NCBI GenBank assembly: GCA_937899725.1
Contig: CALCCA010000065.1
Coordinates: forward strand, 1 to 64,000
Length of the DNA: 64,000 bases
Source: an uncultured Halomicronema sp.
GTDB lineage: Bacteria > Cyanobacteriota > Cyanobacteriia > Phormidesmidales > Phormidesmidaceae
Direction: 5' to 3'
The notes under the pieces: model-generated
The model's input: only the letters and a program-made list of their open reading frames with translations
Database searches by the model: none
What the model was told of the DNA's origin: nothing
Shown: piece by piece, positions 46,701-55,540 of the stretch
How positions within the stretch are numbered: position 1 is the first letter of the stretch
Layout: each line of letters begins with the position of its first letter
Translations under genes and position numbers: made by a program

Positions 46701-47597
46701 TTTCCCAACCTGATTGATTTGTTTGACCAGGCAGTGACCGCCGTGGCGCAATTGGCGGAGTCCCCCGACGACAATCCGCTGGCGGCGAAGGTAGCGAGTG
46801 AAACCCAGTACTGGCAAGCTCAAGGACTCGATGTGGAACGCGCCACTGAGCGATCGCGCTATCGCGTGTTTGGCTCGAAGCCAGGCGCCTATGGCGCGGG
46901 ACTGCAGGGGCTGATCGAAGCGCAAAACTGGACAGATGATCGTGATTTAGCTCAGGCTTATATCAACTGGAGCAGCTACGCCTACGGTCAACAGGCCCGA
47001 GGTCGTTCTGCCCCAGAGGCGTTTCAAGCGCGATTGCGTCAGCTGCAGGTGGTTTTGCAGAATCAAGACAACCGCGAACATGACCTATTGGACTCCGACG
47101 ACTATTACCAGTTTCAGGGTGGGCTAACGGCAGCGGTCAGAGCCATGTCCGGGCGATCGCCGCAAACCTACTTTGGTGACCATGCCGTTGCTGAAAATCC
47201 TAAGGTGCGATCGCTGCAGCAAGAGATTGCCCGCGTCTATCGTTCTCGCGTGATCAACCCCAAATGGATTGCCGGCGTGAAGCGCCACGGGTACAAGGGC
47301 GCATTTGAGATGGCTGCCACCGTGGACTATCTGTTTGCCTACGACGCCACCACCCACTGCGTCACCGATTACATGTATCAAGGGGTAGCTGAAGCCTATC
47401 TGCTGGATGACTCGACCCGCGCCTTTATTCAACAGGTCAATCCTTGGACTCTGCGCGATATGGCCGAACGCCTGCTCGAAGCCCACCAGCGCCAGCTCTG
47501 GAAAACCGCGCCGCCAGCGCTGCTTGACCAGCTGAGGAACTTGGCCCACGCCGCTGAAGCGGAGATCGAATCACATCAAGATTCGGTATACGAGTAG
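43737..47597 (+). CDS. cobN: Cobaltochelatase subunit CobN
   Basis: 1286 aa. Large ATP-dependent chelatase subunit that inserts Co2+ into a corrinoid ring. It is related to ChlH, but this sequence fits CobN better. Seen: the metal/porphyrin motif [73 protein letters not shown] and [29 protein letters not shown]. ATG 43737 ([11 protein letters not shown]) fits the family start; the frame is open to 43557 but that part is not family-like. cobS/cobT are not in the window; in cyanobacteria ChlI/ChlD may substitute (inference). An ArsR gene follows 80 nt later. Confidence 0.92.
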   Translation: [1286 protein letters not shown]

Positions 47598-47677
47598 GCC
47601 GTTTTCTTGTCATCCTGTTTTTGATTGCTAAAATGGCGGGGATCGTTACTTTCACACACAGTTTGGAGTCAAATCCC

Positions 47678-48052
47678 ATGGAACCTGTGTCCACGGATGT
47701 GGTTCAACAGGTGGCAGCATACTTCAGTATTCTGAGCGAACCCATGCGTCTAAAGATTTTAAATCTGCTGCGTGATGGCGAAAAGTGCGTTCAGGATTTG
47801 GTGGAAGCAACTGCTACCAGTCAGGCCAATGTCTCAAAGCATCTGAAGGTGATGATGCAGGCCGGCATGTTGGCACGACGCGCTGAGGGCACCGCCGCCT
47901 ATTACCGCGTCACCGATGATCTGTCCTACGAATTGTGTACTCTCGTGTGCGATCGCCTTGCCGCCCGCATCGAACAGCAGGCTCAGAGCTTCCGAGCCTT
48001 TAGCCTCGCGCCTTCATCTAGCAACAGCTATCAAAATGGGCATGTGAGATAA
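47678..48052 (+). CDS. ArsR/SmtB family transcriptional regulator
   Basis: 124 aa. The winged helix covers about 10-85: YFSILSEPMRLKILNLLRDGEKCVQDLVEATATSQANVSKHLKVMMQAGMLARR, with the HTH at TSQANVSKHLKVM and wing GTAAYYRV. Cys in EKCVQ, and two in ELCTLVCDRL at the C-terminal helix, could bind metal or sense redox. This is not the classical ELCVCD motif. GGAG 10 nt before ATG 47678 favours this start. It is just downstream of cobN, so a cobalt or metal link is possible but unproven. Confidence 0.88.
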   Translation: MEPVSTDVVQQVAAYFSILSEPMRLKILNLLRDGEKCVQDLVEATATSQANVSKHLKVMMQAGMLARRAEGTAAYYRVTDDLSYELCTLVCDRLAARIEQQAQSFRAFSLAPSSSNSYQNGHVR

Positions 48053-48204
48053 GAGGCTTTCGCGGCTTTATATGCCAGCCACTCATAAGCGATGCACCGA
48101 AGCCTTGCTATGCTGCCTGCCAACCGCCGCAGGCTGAATTGGGCTAACCCATCCAGGCCACACCAGGGTTCCGAGGATGCTTGTTAGGCGTAGGCTCTGG
48201 ACTG

Positions 48205-48315
48205 GATACAGCAAGCCGCAGTCTGATTAGGTCATTCCAGATGGCTGAAATCATTATCTGGCATGGTTCCTAACTCTGTAGGGCTTACCCTTTCCTTCGG
48301 ATATTTTGCTGTATC
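48205..48315 (-). repeat. MITE-like element, copy 3 (111 bp)
   Basis: Perfect 10-bp terminal inverted repeats GATACAGCAA ... TTGCTGTATC. On the minus strand its right half matches copies 1 and 2 (GATTTCAGCCATCTGGAATGACCT, then CTGCGGCTTGCTGTATC). Its left half differs, so the family shares mainly one end. It sits between the ArsR and tautomerase stop codons; the rest of 48053-48322 shows nothing else. Confidence 0.82.
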
Positions 48316-48322
48316 AAGCCGT

Positions 48323-48529
48323 TCAGGCGGAATCTTGCTGTCGCTTCCAGTCATCCGTCAGCAGACCCGCAAAGCCCCAATCTTCTTCCTCAATTTCCTG
48401 CAGCACGATGTGAATGTGTTCTGGGCGCTTGCCGAGCACGCGCACTAGCGATGCGGTCACTTCCTGCACGAGCTGAGCCTTTTGCGTTCGAGAAGCGCCC
48501 TTCGTGATTTGAATATTGACGTACGGCAT
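48323..48529 (-). CDS. 4-oxalocrotonate tautomerase family protein
   Basis: 68 aa. MPYVNIQITKG gives the catalytic N-terminal Pro after Met removal. TQKAQLVQEVTASLVRVLGKRPEHIHIVLQEIEEEDWGFAG matches the beta-alpha-beta tautomerase subunit. Such proteins form hexamers or similar oligomers. The physiological substrate in cyanobacteria is unknown. Confidence 0.9.
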   Translation of the reverse strand: MPYVNIQITKGASRTQKAQLVQEVTASLVRVLGKRPEHIHIVLQEIEEEDWGFAGLLTDDWKRQQDSA

Positions 48530-48602
48530 GGTCTTGCTTGTTTAGAATCTCAATCAGCCCAGCCGGGTAGGCCTTCCTTCGCAAAAAAAGAACGAGAGAG
48601 CG

Positions 48603-49295
48603 TTAATCCGTCGGAGCCACGACTCCAAAATCCGTTTCTACATCAGCGCGGGTCATCGGCTGACGCACCTCTAGACCTTCCCCTCCGAGCAGGGTTAGCG
48701 GTTCACCTTCCACCTCAATCCACACTGGCACATCAGGCTCTAACGCCGTCGCAGTGTAGACGACCTGGGCCAACCGCCCGATCATTGAGGCACTGCCACC
48801 ACCCACGGTAAAGTCTGCTGATAAGTCAACATGAACGCCGTCAGATTCTACCGAAAGCGCTATCAGTTCCGTCTCGGGCGGAATACCGGTGGCGATACCG
48901 GCTCCCTCTGGCCCACTCATCAGGTCAGCAAACGCGAGCCCCAGCGCATCGGTCGAGGAAGACGCCGCTGGCAGGTCAACGGTCGCGGGATTGAGTGCCA
49001 CCGTTTCGCCATCGGCTGATAGCCAATAGAGCGTACTCTCACTGACAGCGGGTGTCTGAGCCACGTCCGCGTCGGGCAGATCAGGCACTTCAATGGGCTC
49101 AGCCGTCGGGGCCTCGAACCCTTCCGGCACGGCCTCACCTTCGATTTCAAGCTCAGGAAAATCGGCCAGGGGTTCAGGCGGAGAGATGGCCCGCCAGGTG
49201 AACCAAGCCGTGGCGCTACCGGCACTAAGGACGATCGCGGCGAACGCCAGCACAATACCAAGGGGCGGTCGACGCCGGGGTGATTTGTCTTCCAT
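48603..49295 (-). CDS. GerMN-domain membrane-anchored protein
   Basis: 230 aa. Membrane anchor at about 13-35 (GIVLAFAAIVLSAGSATAWF), an acidic Pro/Glu linker (about 38-85), then a GerMN domain at about 86-210 (STLYWLSADGETVALNP, VHVDLSADFTVGGGSASMIGRLAQVVYT, VWIEVEGEPLTLLGGEG). GerMN occurs in spore germination proteins and in cyanobacterial extracytoplasmic proteins of unknown role. It is about 100 nt upstream of the DUF2993 gene on the same strand orientation, with no overlap. Confidence 0.85.
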   Translation of the reverse strand: MEDKSPRRRPPLGIVLAFAAIVLSAGSATAWFTWRAISPPEPLADFPELEIEGEAVPEGFEAPTAEPIEVPDLPDADVAQTPAVSESTLYWLSADGETVALNPATVDLPAASSSTDALGLAFADLMSGPEGAGIATGIPPETELIALSVESDGVHVDLSADFTVGGGSASMIGRLAQVVYTATALEPDVPVWIEVEGEPLTLLGGEGLEVRQPMTRADVETDFGVVAPTD

Positions 49296-49396
49296 AGCTC
49301 AAGCCCTAACACTACTGACAGAATGACACAGCGCCTTGCCAATCGGGGGAACGCCCTATGACACTTCCTCCCGGAGATTAAGGTCAACTCTGCTCT

Positions 49397-50194
49397 CTAA
49401 TCTCCGTCTAAGAGGGGCGAGTCTGGATCAATCCGGACAAAAAAAACCAAATCCAGGGCTTGGGGCTGCAGTTCAAAGTTCAGCACGCGGGCGACAACAT
49501 TCACCTCTTCAAACTGTTTGAGGGTGAGTTCAGAGTCGATGCCCGTCAAAAAAGCATCCAACAACTGATTGGGGACAGGTTGATCGTCAATCACCACAGT
49601 GGGTTCGACCAAAACTAACTGGTGACCATCCACAATTTCTAAGCCAGTTTCGACCAAGGCTTCAACCTGTTCTTCTAAAACCCGATCTTCTAAATCAATC
49701 GTCACCTGCACCCGATTACCGGTGAGAAATTGAATGCGAGGATTGCCCAACCCATAGCGATTCTTTTCGCGGTCAGAGGCGCCGGGCAGGTTGAAGCGCA
49801 GAGTATCGAGCAGATCCTGCACTCGCGGTGACTGCAGCAGCAAGTTCAGGTCGGCGGTATCGAGGATGATGTGGCTCGCCGCTTGCACCGGTTCATCGAG
49901 GGCAAATTTACCCGACTGCAGAGCGCGTAGATCGACATCAATCGGATCCGTCTCGACATCGAGTGTATCAATCCGCAGCTCAGGAATGGGATAGATCCCC
50001 CGGCCAGCGAAACGAACGCGATCAATCCGACCGCCCCCCAGCTGAAAGTTGGAGGCATTGTCAATGCGGACATCAATCAAGTCGGCCTTGTCAATGCGAT
50101 CACGAATCAAGCCCTCGGCCACCTGGTCAGCCACTAAGCCTACGGGAGAAATGAGCGTAAACAGGCTCGACAGAATAATCGTGATCCATTCCAT
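49397..50194 (-). CDS. DUF2993 (LmeA-like) protein, first copy
   Basis: 265 aa. An N-terminal hydrophobic segment (ITIILSSLFTLISPVGLVA) is followed by beta-rich DUF2993: VAEGLIRDRIDKADLIDVRIDNASNFQLGGGRIDRVRFAGRGI, with TLDVETDPIDVDLRAL. Family members bind or translocate phospholipids in actinobacteria (LmeA); the cyanobacterial role is unknown. ATG 50194 begins MEWITIIL; the 53-residue upstream extension of the frame is rejected as basic junk. A second DUF2993 gene is at 60229. Confidence 0.85.
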   Translation of the reverse strand: MEWITIILSSLFTLISPVGLVADQVAEGLIRDRIDKADLIDVRIDNASNFQLGGGRIDRVRFAGRGIYPIPELRIDTLDVETDPIDVDLRALQSGKFALDEPVQAASHIILDTADLNLLLQSPRVQDLLDTLRFNLPGASDREKNRYGLGNPRIQFLTGNRVQVTIDLEDRVLEEQVEALVETGLEIVDGHQLVLVEPTVVIDDQPVPNQLLDAFLTGIDSELTLKQFEEVNVVARVLNFELQPQALDLVFFVRIDPDSPLLDGD

Positions 50195-50250
50195 CTCATT
50201 TTCTCTCTCGTTGATAGGTCTTGAAGCCAGGCGCTTTGGGGGATGGTCAC

Positions 50251-50290
50251 GGTTACAATGCGCCGATCCTCGGAGCGCCGCATTGTAACC
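50251..50290. terminator. Hairpin downstream of proS
   Basis: GGTTACAATGCG (50251-50262) pairs perfectly with CGCATTGTAACC (50279-50290). It lies 45 nt past the proS stop and upstream of the DUF2993 start. No T-run on either strand, so its termination function is inferred from position only. Confidence 0.6.
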
Positions 50291-50334
50291 ACGGTGGATA
50301 AGAACTGGAAAATTTGGGCTGCCCGACCTCGCCC

Positions 50335-52137
50335 CTAGGCGTTGGCCACCCATGATTTTATCGTCGAAACCACTTCCGACAACGCCATTTCTTCAGCGGT
50401 TTGAGTCGCTCGCTGCACGACTTCGACCTTGCCCTCTTTGAGCGATCGCCCCGTCACAATCCGAAACGGAATCCCCACCAAATCGGCATCTTTAAACTTT
50501 ACGCCCGCCCGCTCTTTGCGGTCATCCAAAAGTGTTTCCACGCCTGCGGCATTCAGTTCGGCATAGAGGGTTTCAGCAGCGCTCATCTGGGCTTCGTCAT
50601 TGATATTAGGCACCACGACAATCGCGTGATAGGGCGCGATCGCGACCGGCCAAATAATGCCATTTTTATCGTAGGACTGCTCCACCGCAGCTTGGGCTAA
50701 GCGCGATACGCCCACCCCATAGCAGCCCATCCACAGCGGCACTTCGTCACCAGACTCGGCAGTGCAGGTCGCGCCCATGGCCTGGGAATATTTTTGGCCC
50801 AGCTGAAAGATATGACCGATTTCAATGCCCCGCGCGACTTGCAGCGTTTGCGCTGGATCATGAACGGCGCGATCGCCGGCTTGCGCTGCCCGCACATCTA
50901 CCGTCAGCGCGGGCAACGGATACTCTTGGTTCCAGTTACCGCCCACCGTGTGGTGCCCGGCCTCGTTGGAGCCGGTGACAAAATTCTTCAGGGCGATCGC
51001 CGTTTCATCCACCATCCTTAAAAATTTGGCCTCCAATCCCTGCACGTCTGACTTCACATAATCATCGGTAAGATCAGGGGCAATGTACCCCAGGGGCAAG
51101 GACTGGGCGGCCCATTTACCCTGGGCCTCAGCGTCAGGCACGACCAGGGCAATCACGGTACTCGCACCATAGTTGCCTGCCAGCTTCGACAGTTCGTTTT
51201 GCAGCTTGGTCTCGTTCACGTCTTGATCGCCGCGAATGCTGACCAACACCAACACTCCATGGCCGTTGTCATAGGTAACCTGATACAGCACGTTCTTGAC
51301 AATTTGGGTCGGCGAGCAGTCGAGGAACTTCGCCAAGGAATCAATGGTTGGGGTATTCGGCGTTTCTAGCTTTTGATACGTGTCGAACGGGGACGGCACC
51401 GCATCCAGCGGCAGCGAAACGGCCTTTTCCACATTGGCCGCGTACTGGCCATCGGCGGTGTATAGCACCTCGTCTTCGCCGGCTTCGGCCAGCACCATAA
51501 ATTCCGTTGACCCCGAGCCGCCGATCGCCCCAGAATCCGCATCCACCGCGCGAAATTCGAGCCCGCACCGCTGCAAAATATTGGTGTAGGCGGTGTACGT
51601 ATCCTGATAGGTCTGCTTCAGACTCTCCTCAGTTACATGAAAGGAGTAAGCGTCTTTCATAATGAATTCGCGACCGCGCATCAACCCAAAGCGGGAGCGA
51701 ATCTCATCGCGAAATTTGGTTTGAATCTGATATAGATTCAGCGGTAGCTGACGATAGGACCGGATCATGTCGCGGGCGATCGTGGTAATGACTTCTTCAT
51801 GAGTCGGCCCGAGGGCCATTTGACGCTGACGCCGATCAACCAGCGAAAACATAATGCCCTCAGCCTTGGTGTAGGTGTCCCACCGGCCCGACTCCTGCCA
51901 CAATTCCGCCGGCTGCAGCTGCGGCAGCAAACATTCTTGCGCGCCGATGGCGTTCATCTCATCGCGCACGATGTCCGACACTTTGGTGAGCACGCGCCAG
52001 AGCAGCGGTAGATAGGCGTAGACTCCAGCGTCAATGCGCCGCATATAACCGGCCCGCAACAATAGCTTGTGACTAGGAATTTCGGCCTCTGCCGGGTCTT
52101 CTCGCAGGGTTACAAACAGCATCTGAGAGAGGCGCAT
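50335..52137 (-). CDS. proS: Prolyl-tRNA synthetase
   Basis: 600 aa class II synthetase of the bacterial (ProS1) type, with an editing (INS) domain between motifs 2 and 3. Seen: motif 1 region [23 protein letters not shown], motif 2 [35 protein letters not shown] at about 225-390, motif 3 [18 protein letters not shown], and the anticodon domain with [30 protein letters not shown] 8 nt before ATG 52137 fixes the start; 21 upstream residues are excluded. Confidence 0.97.
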   Translation of the reverse strand: MRLSQMLFVTLREDPAEAEIPSHKLLLRAGYMRRIDAGVYAYLPLLWRVLTKVSDIVRDEMNAIGAQECLLPQLQPAELWQESGRWDTYTKAEGIMFSLVDRRQRQMALGPTHEEVITTIARDMIRSYRQLPLNLYQIQTKFRDEIRSRFGLMRGREFIMKDAYSFHVTEESLKQTYQDTYTAYTNILQRCGLEFRAVDADSGAIGGSGSTEFMVLAEAGEDEVLYTADGQYAANVEKAVSLPLDAVPSPFDTYQKLETPNTPTIDSLAKFLDCSPTQIVKNVLYQVTYDNGHGVLVLVSIRGDQDVNETKLQNELSKLAGNYGASTVIALVVPDAEAQGKWAAQSLPLGYIAPDLTDDYVKSDVQGLEAKFLRMVDETAIALKNFVTGSNEAGHHTVGGNWNQEYPLPALTVDVRAAQAGDRAVHDPAQTLQVARGIEIGHIFQLGQKYSQAMGATCTAESGDEVPLWMGCYGVGVSRLAQAAVEQSYDKNGIIWPVAIAPYHAIVVVPNINDEAQMSAAETLYAELNAAGVETLLDDRKERAGVKFKDADLVGIPFRIVTGRSLKEGKVEVVQRATQTAEEMALSEVVSTIKSWVANA

Positions 52138-52712
52138 GGAAAGTCTCCTGCCAACGGTGCAAAATATCTCACAGCATTGTAGAGACTTTTGGCCCTGCAC
52201 TGAACGTTCAATTTCATCCGCCGACGGGGCATCTTGCTAATAGCGCATCGATTCATCACCGGTGACTGCCTCACCCCCCCAGCGGTGCTCAGCCATCGCC
52301 CGTTGCCAACGCCGAATACTCTAGATTTTCAGGAAAAACTTGCGCAGTATTGCGATGTGAGCGGCTATTTCCGCCCCTACCGGCTGTTCTCAAGCGCTAG
52401 CGAAACGTCGCGCAAGATTAACATTCTTAACAAACTCTCACGATCCGCCTTAAGGCGATCGCCATTTTGTCAACCAGGATGCAGTTTAGCAAAGGCAGAG
52501 ATCGCTATGATGCAGCTACTTTCAGTGATATCGCCCCAAGATCCTTTTATTAAAAAATAGTGATCAAAAGATCGCCGTTCTCTCTCATAAATGTTACGAT
52601 AGTTTACAGAAAGCATGTTTTGGCTGAGTTGCTCTCATCTGGCAATCGAGAGTGACCTTCGTAACTACTTGGCCTTCATCCTTCATAGCGGTTTTACTGG
52701 TATCTCTGTTCC
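52138..52712. promoter_or_regulatory. Divergent promoter region, proS and sigma factor
   Basis: A 108-codon frame at 52234-52560 is not protein-like. TTACGATAGTTTACAG (about 52593-52608) resembles part of a sigma70-type promoter for the sigma gene. Nothing more definite is seen. Confidence 0.35.
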
Positions 52713-53666
52713 ATGAAAACATCCCAAAGCACCGACCTCGTACGCACTTACCTCAAAGAGATTGGGCGGGTGCCGCTGCTCACCCACGAAGAGGAAATTC
52801 TTTTGGGTAAGCAGGTGCAGCAGTTAACTGCATTGGAGAAGCACCGAGCCGCCTTGAGTGACGAATTAGAGCGAGAACCCACTAAAGAAGAGTGGGCTGC
52901 TGCTGCTGATCTCTCAGTGGCTGAACTCATCAACACGGTTCGCGTGGGCAAGCAGGCCAAGCGCAAGATGGTCGAGGCCAACCTGCGTCTAGTGGTTTCT
53001 GTTGCGAAGAAGTACATCAAGCGCAACGTCGATCTGCTGGATTTGATTCAAGAAGGCACCATTGGCATGCAGCGGGGCGTTGAGAAGTTTGACCCAACCA
53101 AGGGCTACCGCTTTTCGACCTATGCTTACTGGTGGATTCGTCAGGCCATCACGCGGGCGATCGCTGAAAAGAGTCGCACCATCCGCCTGCCAATTCACAT
53201 TACTGAGAAGCTGAACAAAATTAAGAAGGTTCAGCGGCAGTTATCGCAGCAGCACGGTCGCGCCGCTTCTATCGCCGAAATCTCCGAAGCCTTAGAACTC
53301 TCTCCTCAACAAGTACGTGACTATCTTGAGAAATCCCGACAGCCGCTATCGCTTGATCTGCGCGTTGGCGACAATCAAGACACCGAGCTGAGTGAACTGC
53401 TCGAAGACGACGGCATCTCGCCTGAAGAGTTCGCCACCCAGTCATCGCTCCGCAGTGACTTAGACAAGCTCATGATTGAGCTGACCCCGCAACAGCGTCA
53501 GGTCTTGACGCTGCGGTTTGGGCTTACTGATGGCAAGACCATGACCCTAGCTAAGATCGGCGAGATTCTTAGCGTTTCTCGTGAACGCGTGCGCCAAATC
53601 GAACGCGAGGCCCTAACCTCATTGCGCAAGCGCCGGGGCGACGTTCGAGAATATCTAGCCAGCTAA
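52713..53666 (+). CDS. Group 2 sigma70 factor (SigB/SigD-like)
   Basis: 317 aa. Region 1.2 [22 protein letters not shown]; region 2 [38 protein letters not shown], then [20 protein letters not shown] for -10 recognition. Region 3 follows, and region 4.2 is [24 protein letters not shown]. It lacks the long region 1.1 and non-conserved insert of SigA, so it is a non-essential group 2 factor that responds to stress or light. The length is close to Synechocystis SigD, but I cannot choose between SigB and SigD with certainty. Confidence 0.93.
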   Translation: MKTSQSTDLVRTYLKEIGRVPLLTHEEEILLGKQVQQLTALEKHRAALSDELEREPTKEEWAAAADLSVAELINTVRVGKQAKRKMVEANLRLVVSVAKKYIKRNVDLLDLIQEGTIGMQRGVEKFDPTKGYRFSTYAYWWIRQAITRAIAEKSRTIRLPIHITEKLNKIKKVQRQLSQQHGRAASIAEISEALELSPQQVRDYLEKSRQPLSLDLRVGDNQDTELSELLEDDGISPEEFATQSSLRSDLDKLMIELTPQQRQVLTLRFGLTDGKTMTLAKIGEILSVSRERVRQIEREALTSLRKRRGDVREYLAS

Positions 53667-53726
53667 CGTCAGTTTCGGCTTAAGACTGTTTTCGAATCTC
53701 CTCTAAAATTAATTTGCACCCTGAAT

Positions 53727-53865
53727 TAGGGCGCGTCATCAATCAAACTCGAAAGCCTGACGGTATGGGCATTACCGTGCCCATACCGTCAAACCATTTA
53801 GCGGCTGAACTCCTTCAGTATCAGAGCTCAGCCGCTAAATGAGAACAGGATGACAGTCTCTAATT
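53727..53865. repeat. Double-hairpin dispersed repeat, copy B (intact)
   Basis: Hairpin 1: perfect 14 bp, 53758-53771 with 53778-53791 (TGACGGTATGGGCA), 6-nt loop. Hairpin 2: perfect 14 bp, 53795-53808 with 53828-53841 (CATTTAGCGGCTGA), 19-nt loop. Flanks match copy A at 16135-16262. It lies downstream of the sigma gene and ends at the Ycf49-like stop codon, so it may act as a bidirectional terminator. Confidence 0.85.
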
Positions 53866-54173
53866 CAAGAAGGATTTGCCAGCCGCGCTTGTCGCCAGAT
53901 CCACCAGGCCGCTAAGCAAACAGTGCAGTTGCCAACGACCGTCATCGCCGCTTGCAGAGTGACCAACCAGGCTAGAGCGTCAGCGTTATCGAAAAAGTGC
54001 CAGGTGCAGGCACACATCGCGCTGACTAAGGCGGGCAACATTGCAAACGACAACGTGCGCCATGCGGTCAGCCCACTGACGGCGGCATACTGCCAGATAA
54101 ACCAGATAGCGGCGATCCATTCCACCACGCTGGTAATGTGAACGACCCAGGTTGGAATAGAGAGCGCATGCAT
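53865..54173 (-). CDS. Ycf49-like membrane protein (DUF2499)
   Basis: 102 aa with three hydrophobic segments. MHALSIPTWVVHITSVVEWIAAIWFIWQYA and SFAMLPALVSAMCACTWHFFDNADALAWLVTLQAAMTVVGN match the Ycf49/DUF2499 family of cyanobacteria and plastids as I know it. Function unknown, presumably thylakoid or plasma membrane. The ATG start fits the family exactly. Confidence 0.88.
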   Translation of the reverse strand: MHALSIPTWVVHITSVVEWIAAIWFIWQYAAVSGLTAWRTLSFAMLPALVSAMCACTWHFFDNADALAWLVTLQAAMTVVGNCTVCLAAWWIWRQARLANPS

Positions 54174-54337
54174 GGCTTGAGGTCAAGTCAGAAAGAATAA
54201 ACCGCTCGGAGAAGCCTGTAGAAAGCCCATGGCTTTTCCCAGTTGGGTTCTCTGCAGTCTACAAAAGTCTGGGGCAGAAGATCAGCCGGAGAACTATTGT
54301 TGATTATTGTGAGAGGCACTTTTTGATTGAGGCCAGG

Positions 54338-55420
54338 ATGAGAGTTGTATTGTGCGGCTATTACGGCATGGGCAACGGGGGCGATGAGGCCTTACTGGCG
54401 GCGCTCTTGCAGATGCTACCCGCTCATGCCGTTCCGGTTGTGCTGTCGGGCAATCCCGCTGAGACGGCGGAGCGGTACCAGGTCGAGGCCTATTCTCGCC
54501 AGTCTTTGAGCGGTCTGTGGGCCGCCTTCAAGGGGGCGCAGGCATTTGTTTGGGGCGGAGGCAGCTTGATGCAGGACGCCACTAGCGCCGCGAATCCGGT
54601 TTACTACGGCGGGCTCATGTTGTTGGCTCAGATGATGGGGCTCAAGACGGTGGCTTGGGCCCAGGGCATTGGCCCCCTCAAGCGTGGCTGGACCCGGCAC
54701 CTGACCCGTAAAACGCTGCTGCAATGTACCGGTGTCACCCTGAGAGATCGAGCCTCAGCGGCTCAAGCGGCAAACTGGCGGGTGCGGGCCTGGTTGGCAC
54801 CTGACCCGGTGTGGGCACTAGCCTCAAAGCCGGTCGAGGGCTTAGCTGACTTTCCGGCCCCTCGGGTGGCTGTGGCGCTGCGATCGCATCCGTGGCTAAC
54901 CGCGTCTCGACTCAGCCAGTTGGGCGAAGCATTGGCAAACTTTCAGACAGCGACGAGCACCAGCATTTGGTTGGTGCCGTTTCAAGCGAGTAAGGATTTG
55001 CCCGTGGCTGAAGCGATTCAGCCTTATCTCAAGGGGCCGAATCAAATTCTATCTGTCAGTAATCCGAAGCAGCTTAAAGGCATCTTTCGCGGAGTTGAAA
55101 TGGCGATCGCCATGCGGTTGCATGCGCTCATTATGGCGGCAGCAGAAGGATGTCGATGCTTTGCCCTGAGTTATGACCCTAAAGTGACCTACGTCGCCGA
55201 AGATCTCGACATTCCTGGCTGGGAGATGGCCCCGACCACTGCCGCCACTGACGCTGACTTCGCCTTAGCCTCCTGGCCAGAGACGGTTGCTCAAATGACC
55301 CAAACGCTATTGCGCCAATACGCGGATGGGTTACCCGCCTCACCCGATCAAATTCAATCGCGCGTCGACCGGGCCTTGATGCATCAAGAACTCCTCAACC
55401 AATTTTTGGTCAATTCCTAG
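54338..55420 (+). CDS. csaB: Polysaccharide pyruvyl transferase CsaB
   Basis: 360 aa. Adds ketal-linked pyruvate to a cell-wall polysaccharide, which in other bacteria is needed to anchor SLH-domain proteins. Seen: MRVVLCGYYGMGNGGDEALLAALLQML, the FVWGGGSLMQDATS donor-site region, WAQGIGPLKRGWTR and the C-terminal MAIAMRLHALIMAAAEGCRCFALSYDPKV with the conserved RLHALI. ATG 54338 is preferred over 54323 because the conserved strand starts at once. A dispersed repeat follows the stop. Confidence 0.92.
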   Translation: MRVVLCGYYGMGNGGDEALLAALLQMLPAHAVPVVLSGNPAETAERYQVEAYSRQSLSGLWAAFKGAQAFVWGGGSLMQDATSAANPVYYGGLMLLAQMMGLKTVAWAQGIGPLKRGWTRHLTRKTLLQCTGVTLRDRASAAQAANWRVRAWLAPDPVWALASKPVEGLADFPAPRVAVALRSHPWLTASRLSQLGEALANFQTATSTSIWLVPFQASKDLPVAEAIQPYLKGPNQILSVSNPKQLKGIFRGVEMAIAMRLHALIMAAAEGCRCFALSYDPKVTYVAEDLDIPGWEMAPTTAATDADFALASWPETVAQMTQTLLRQYADGLPASPDQIQSRVDRALMHQELLNQFLVNS

Positions 55421-55442
55421 CGCCGTCCATTGTGCCTACTGT

Positions 55443-55540
55443 TATGGCAGTCACCAATTCGGTTAGGACCAGACTTTGGAGCCACTTTGCTGATGCGCTA
55501 AGAATTAGAGCGCTTCTAGGTGGCCTCAACAAAGTGGCCA
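55443..55540 (+). repeat. Gene-3'-end dispersed repeat, copy 1
   Basis: GCAGTCACCAATTCGG-TAGGACCAGACTT-GGAGCCACTTTGCTG aligns with 62841-62903 after pgi. In this copy GCCACTTTG (55481-55489) pairs with CAAAGTGGC (55530-55538) and an inner GCGCT/AGCGC hairpin nests inside. It lies 20 nt past the csaB stop. Confidence 0.7.

Noticed and set aside
52234-52560. 108-codon frame between proS and the sigma gene
   Set aside because: No SD, no protein-like pattern, and it occupies the divergent promoter region.
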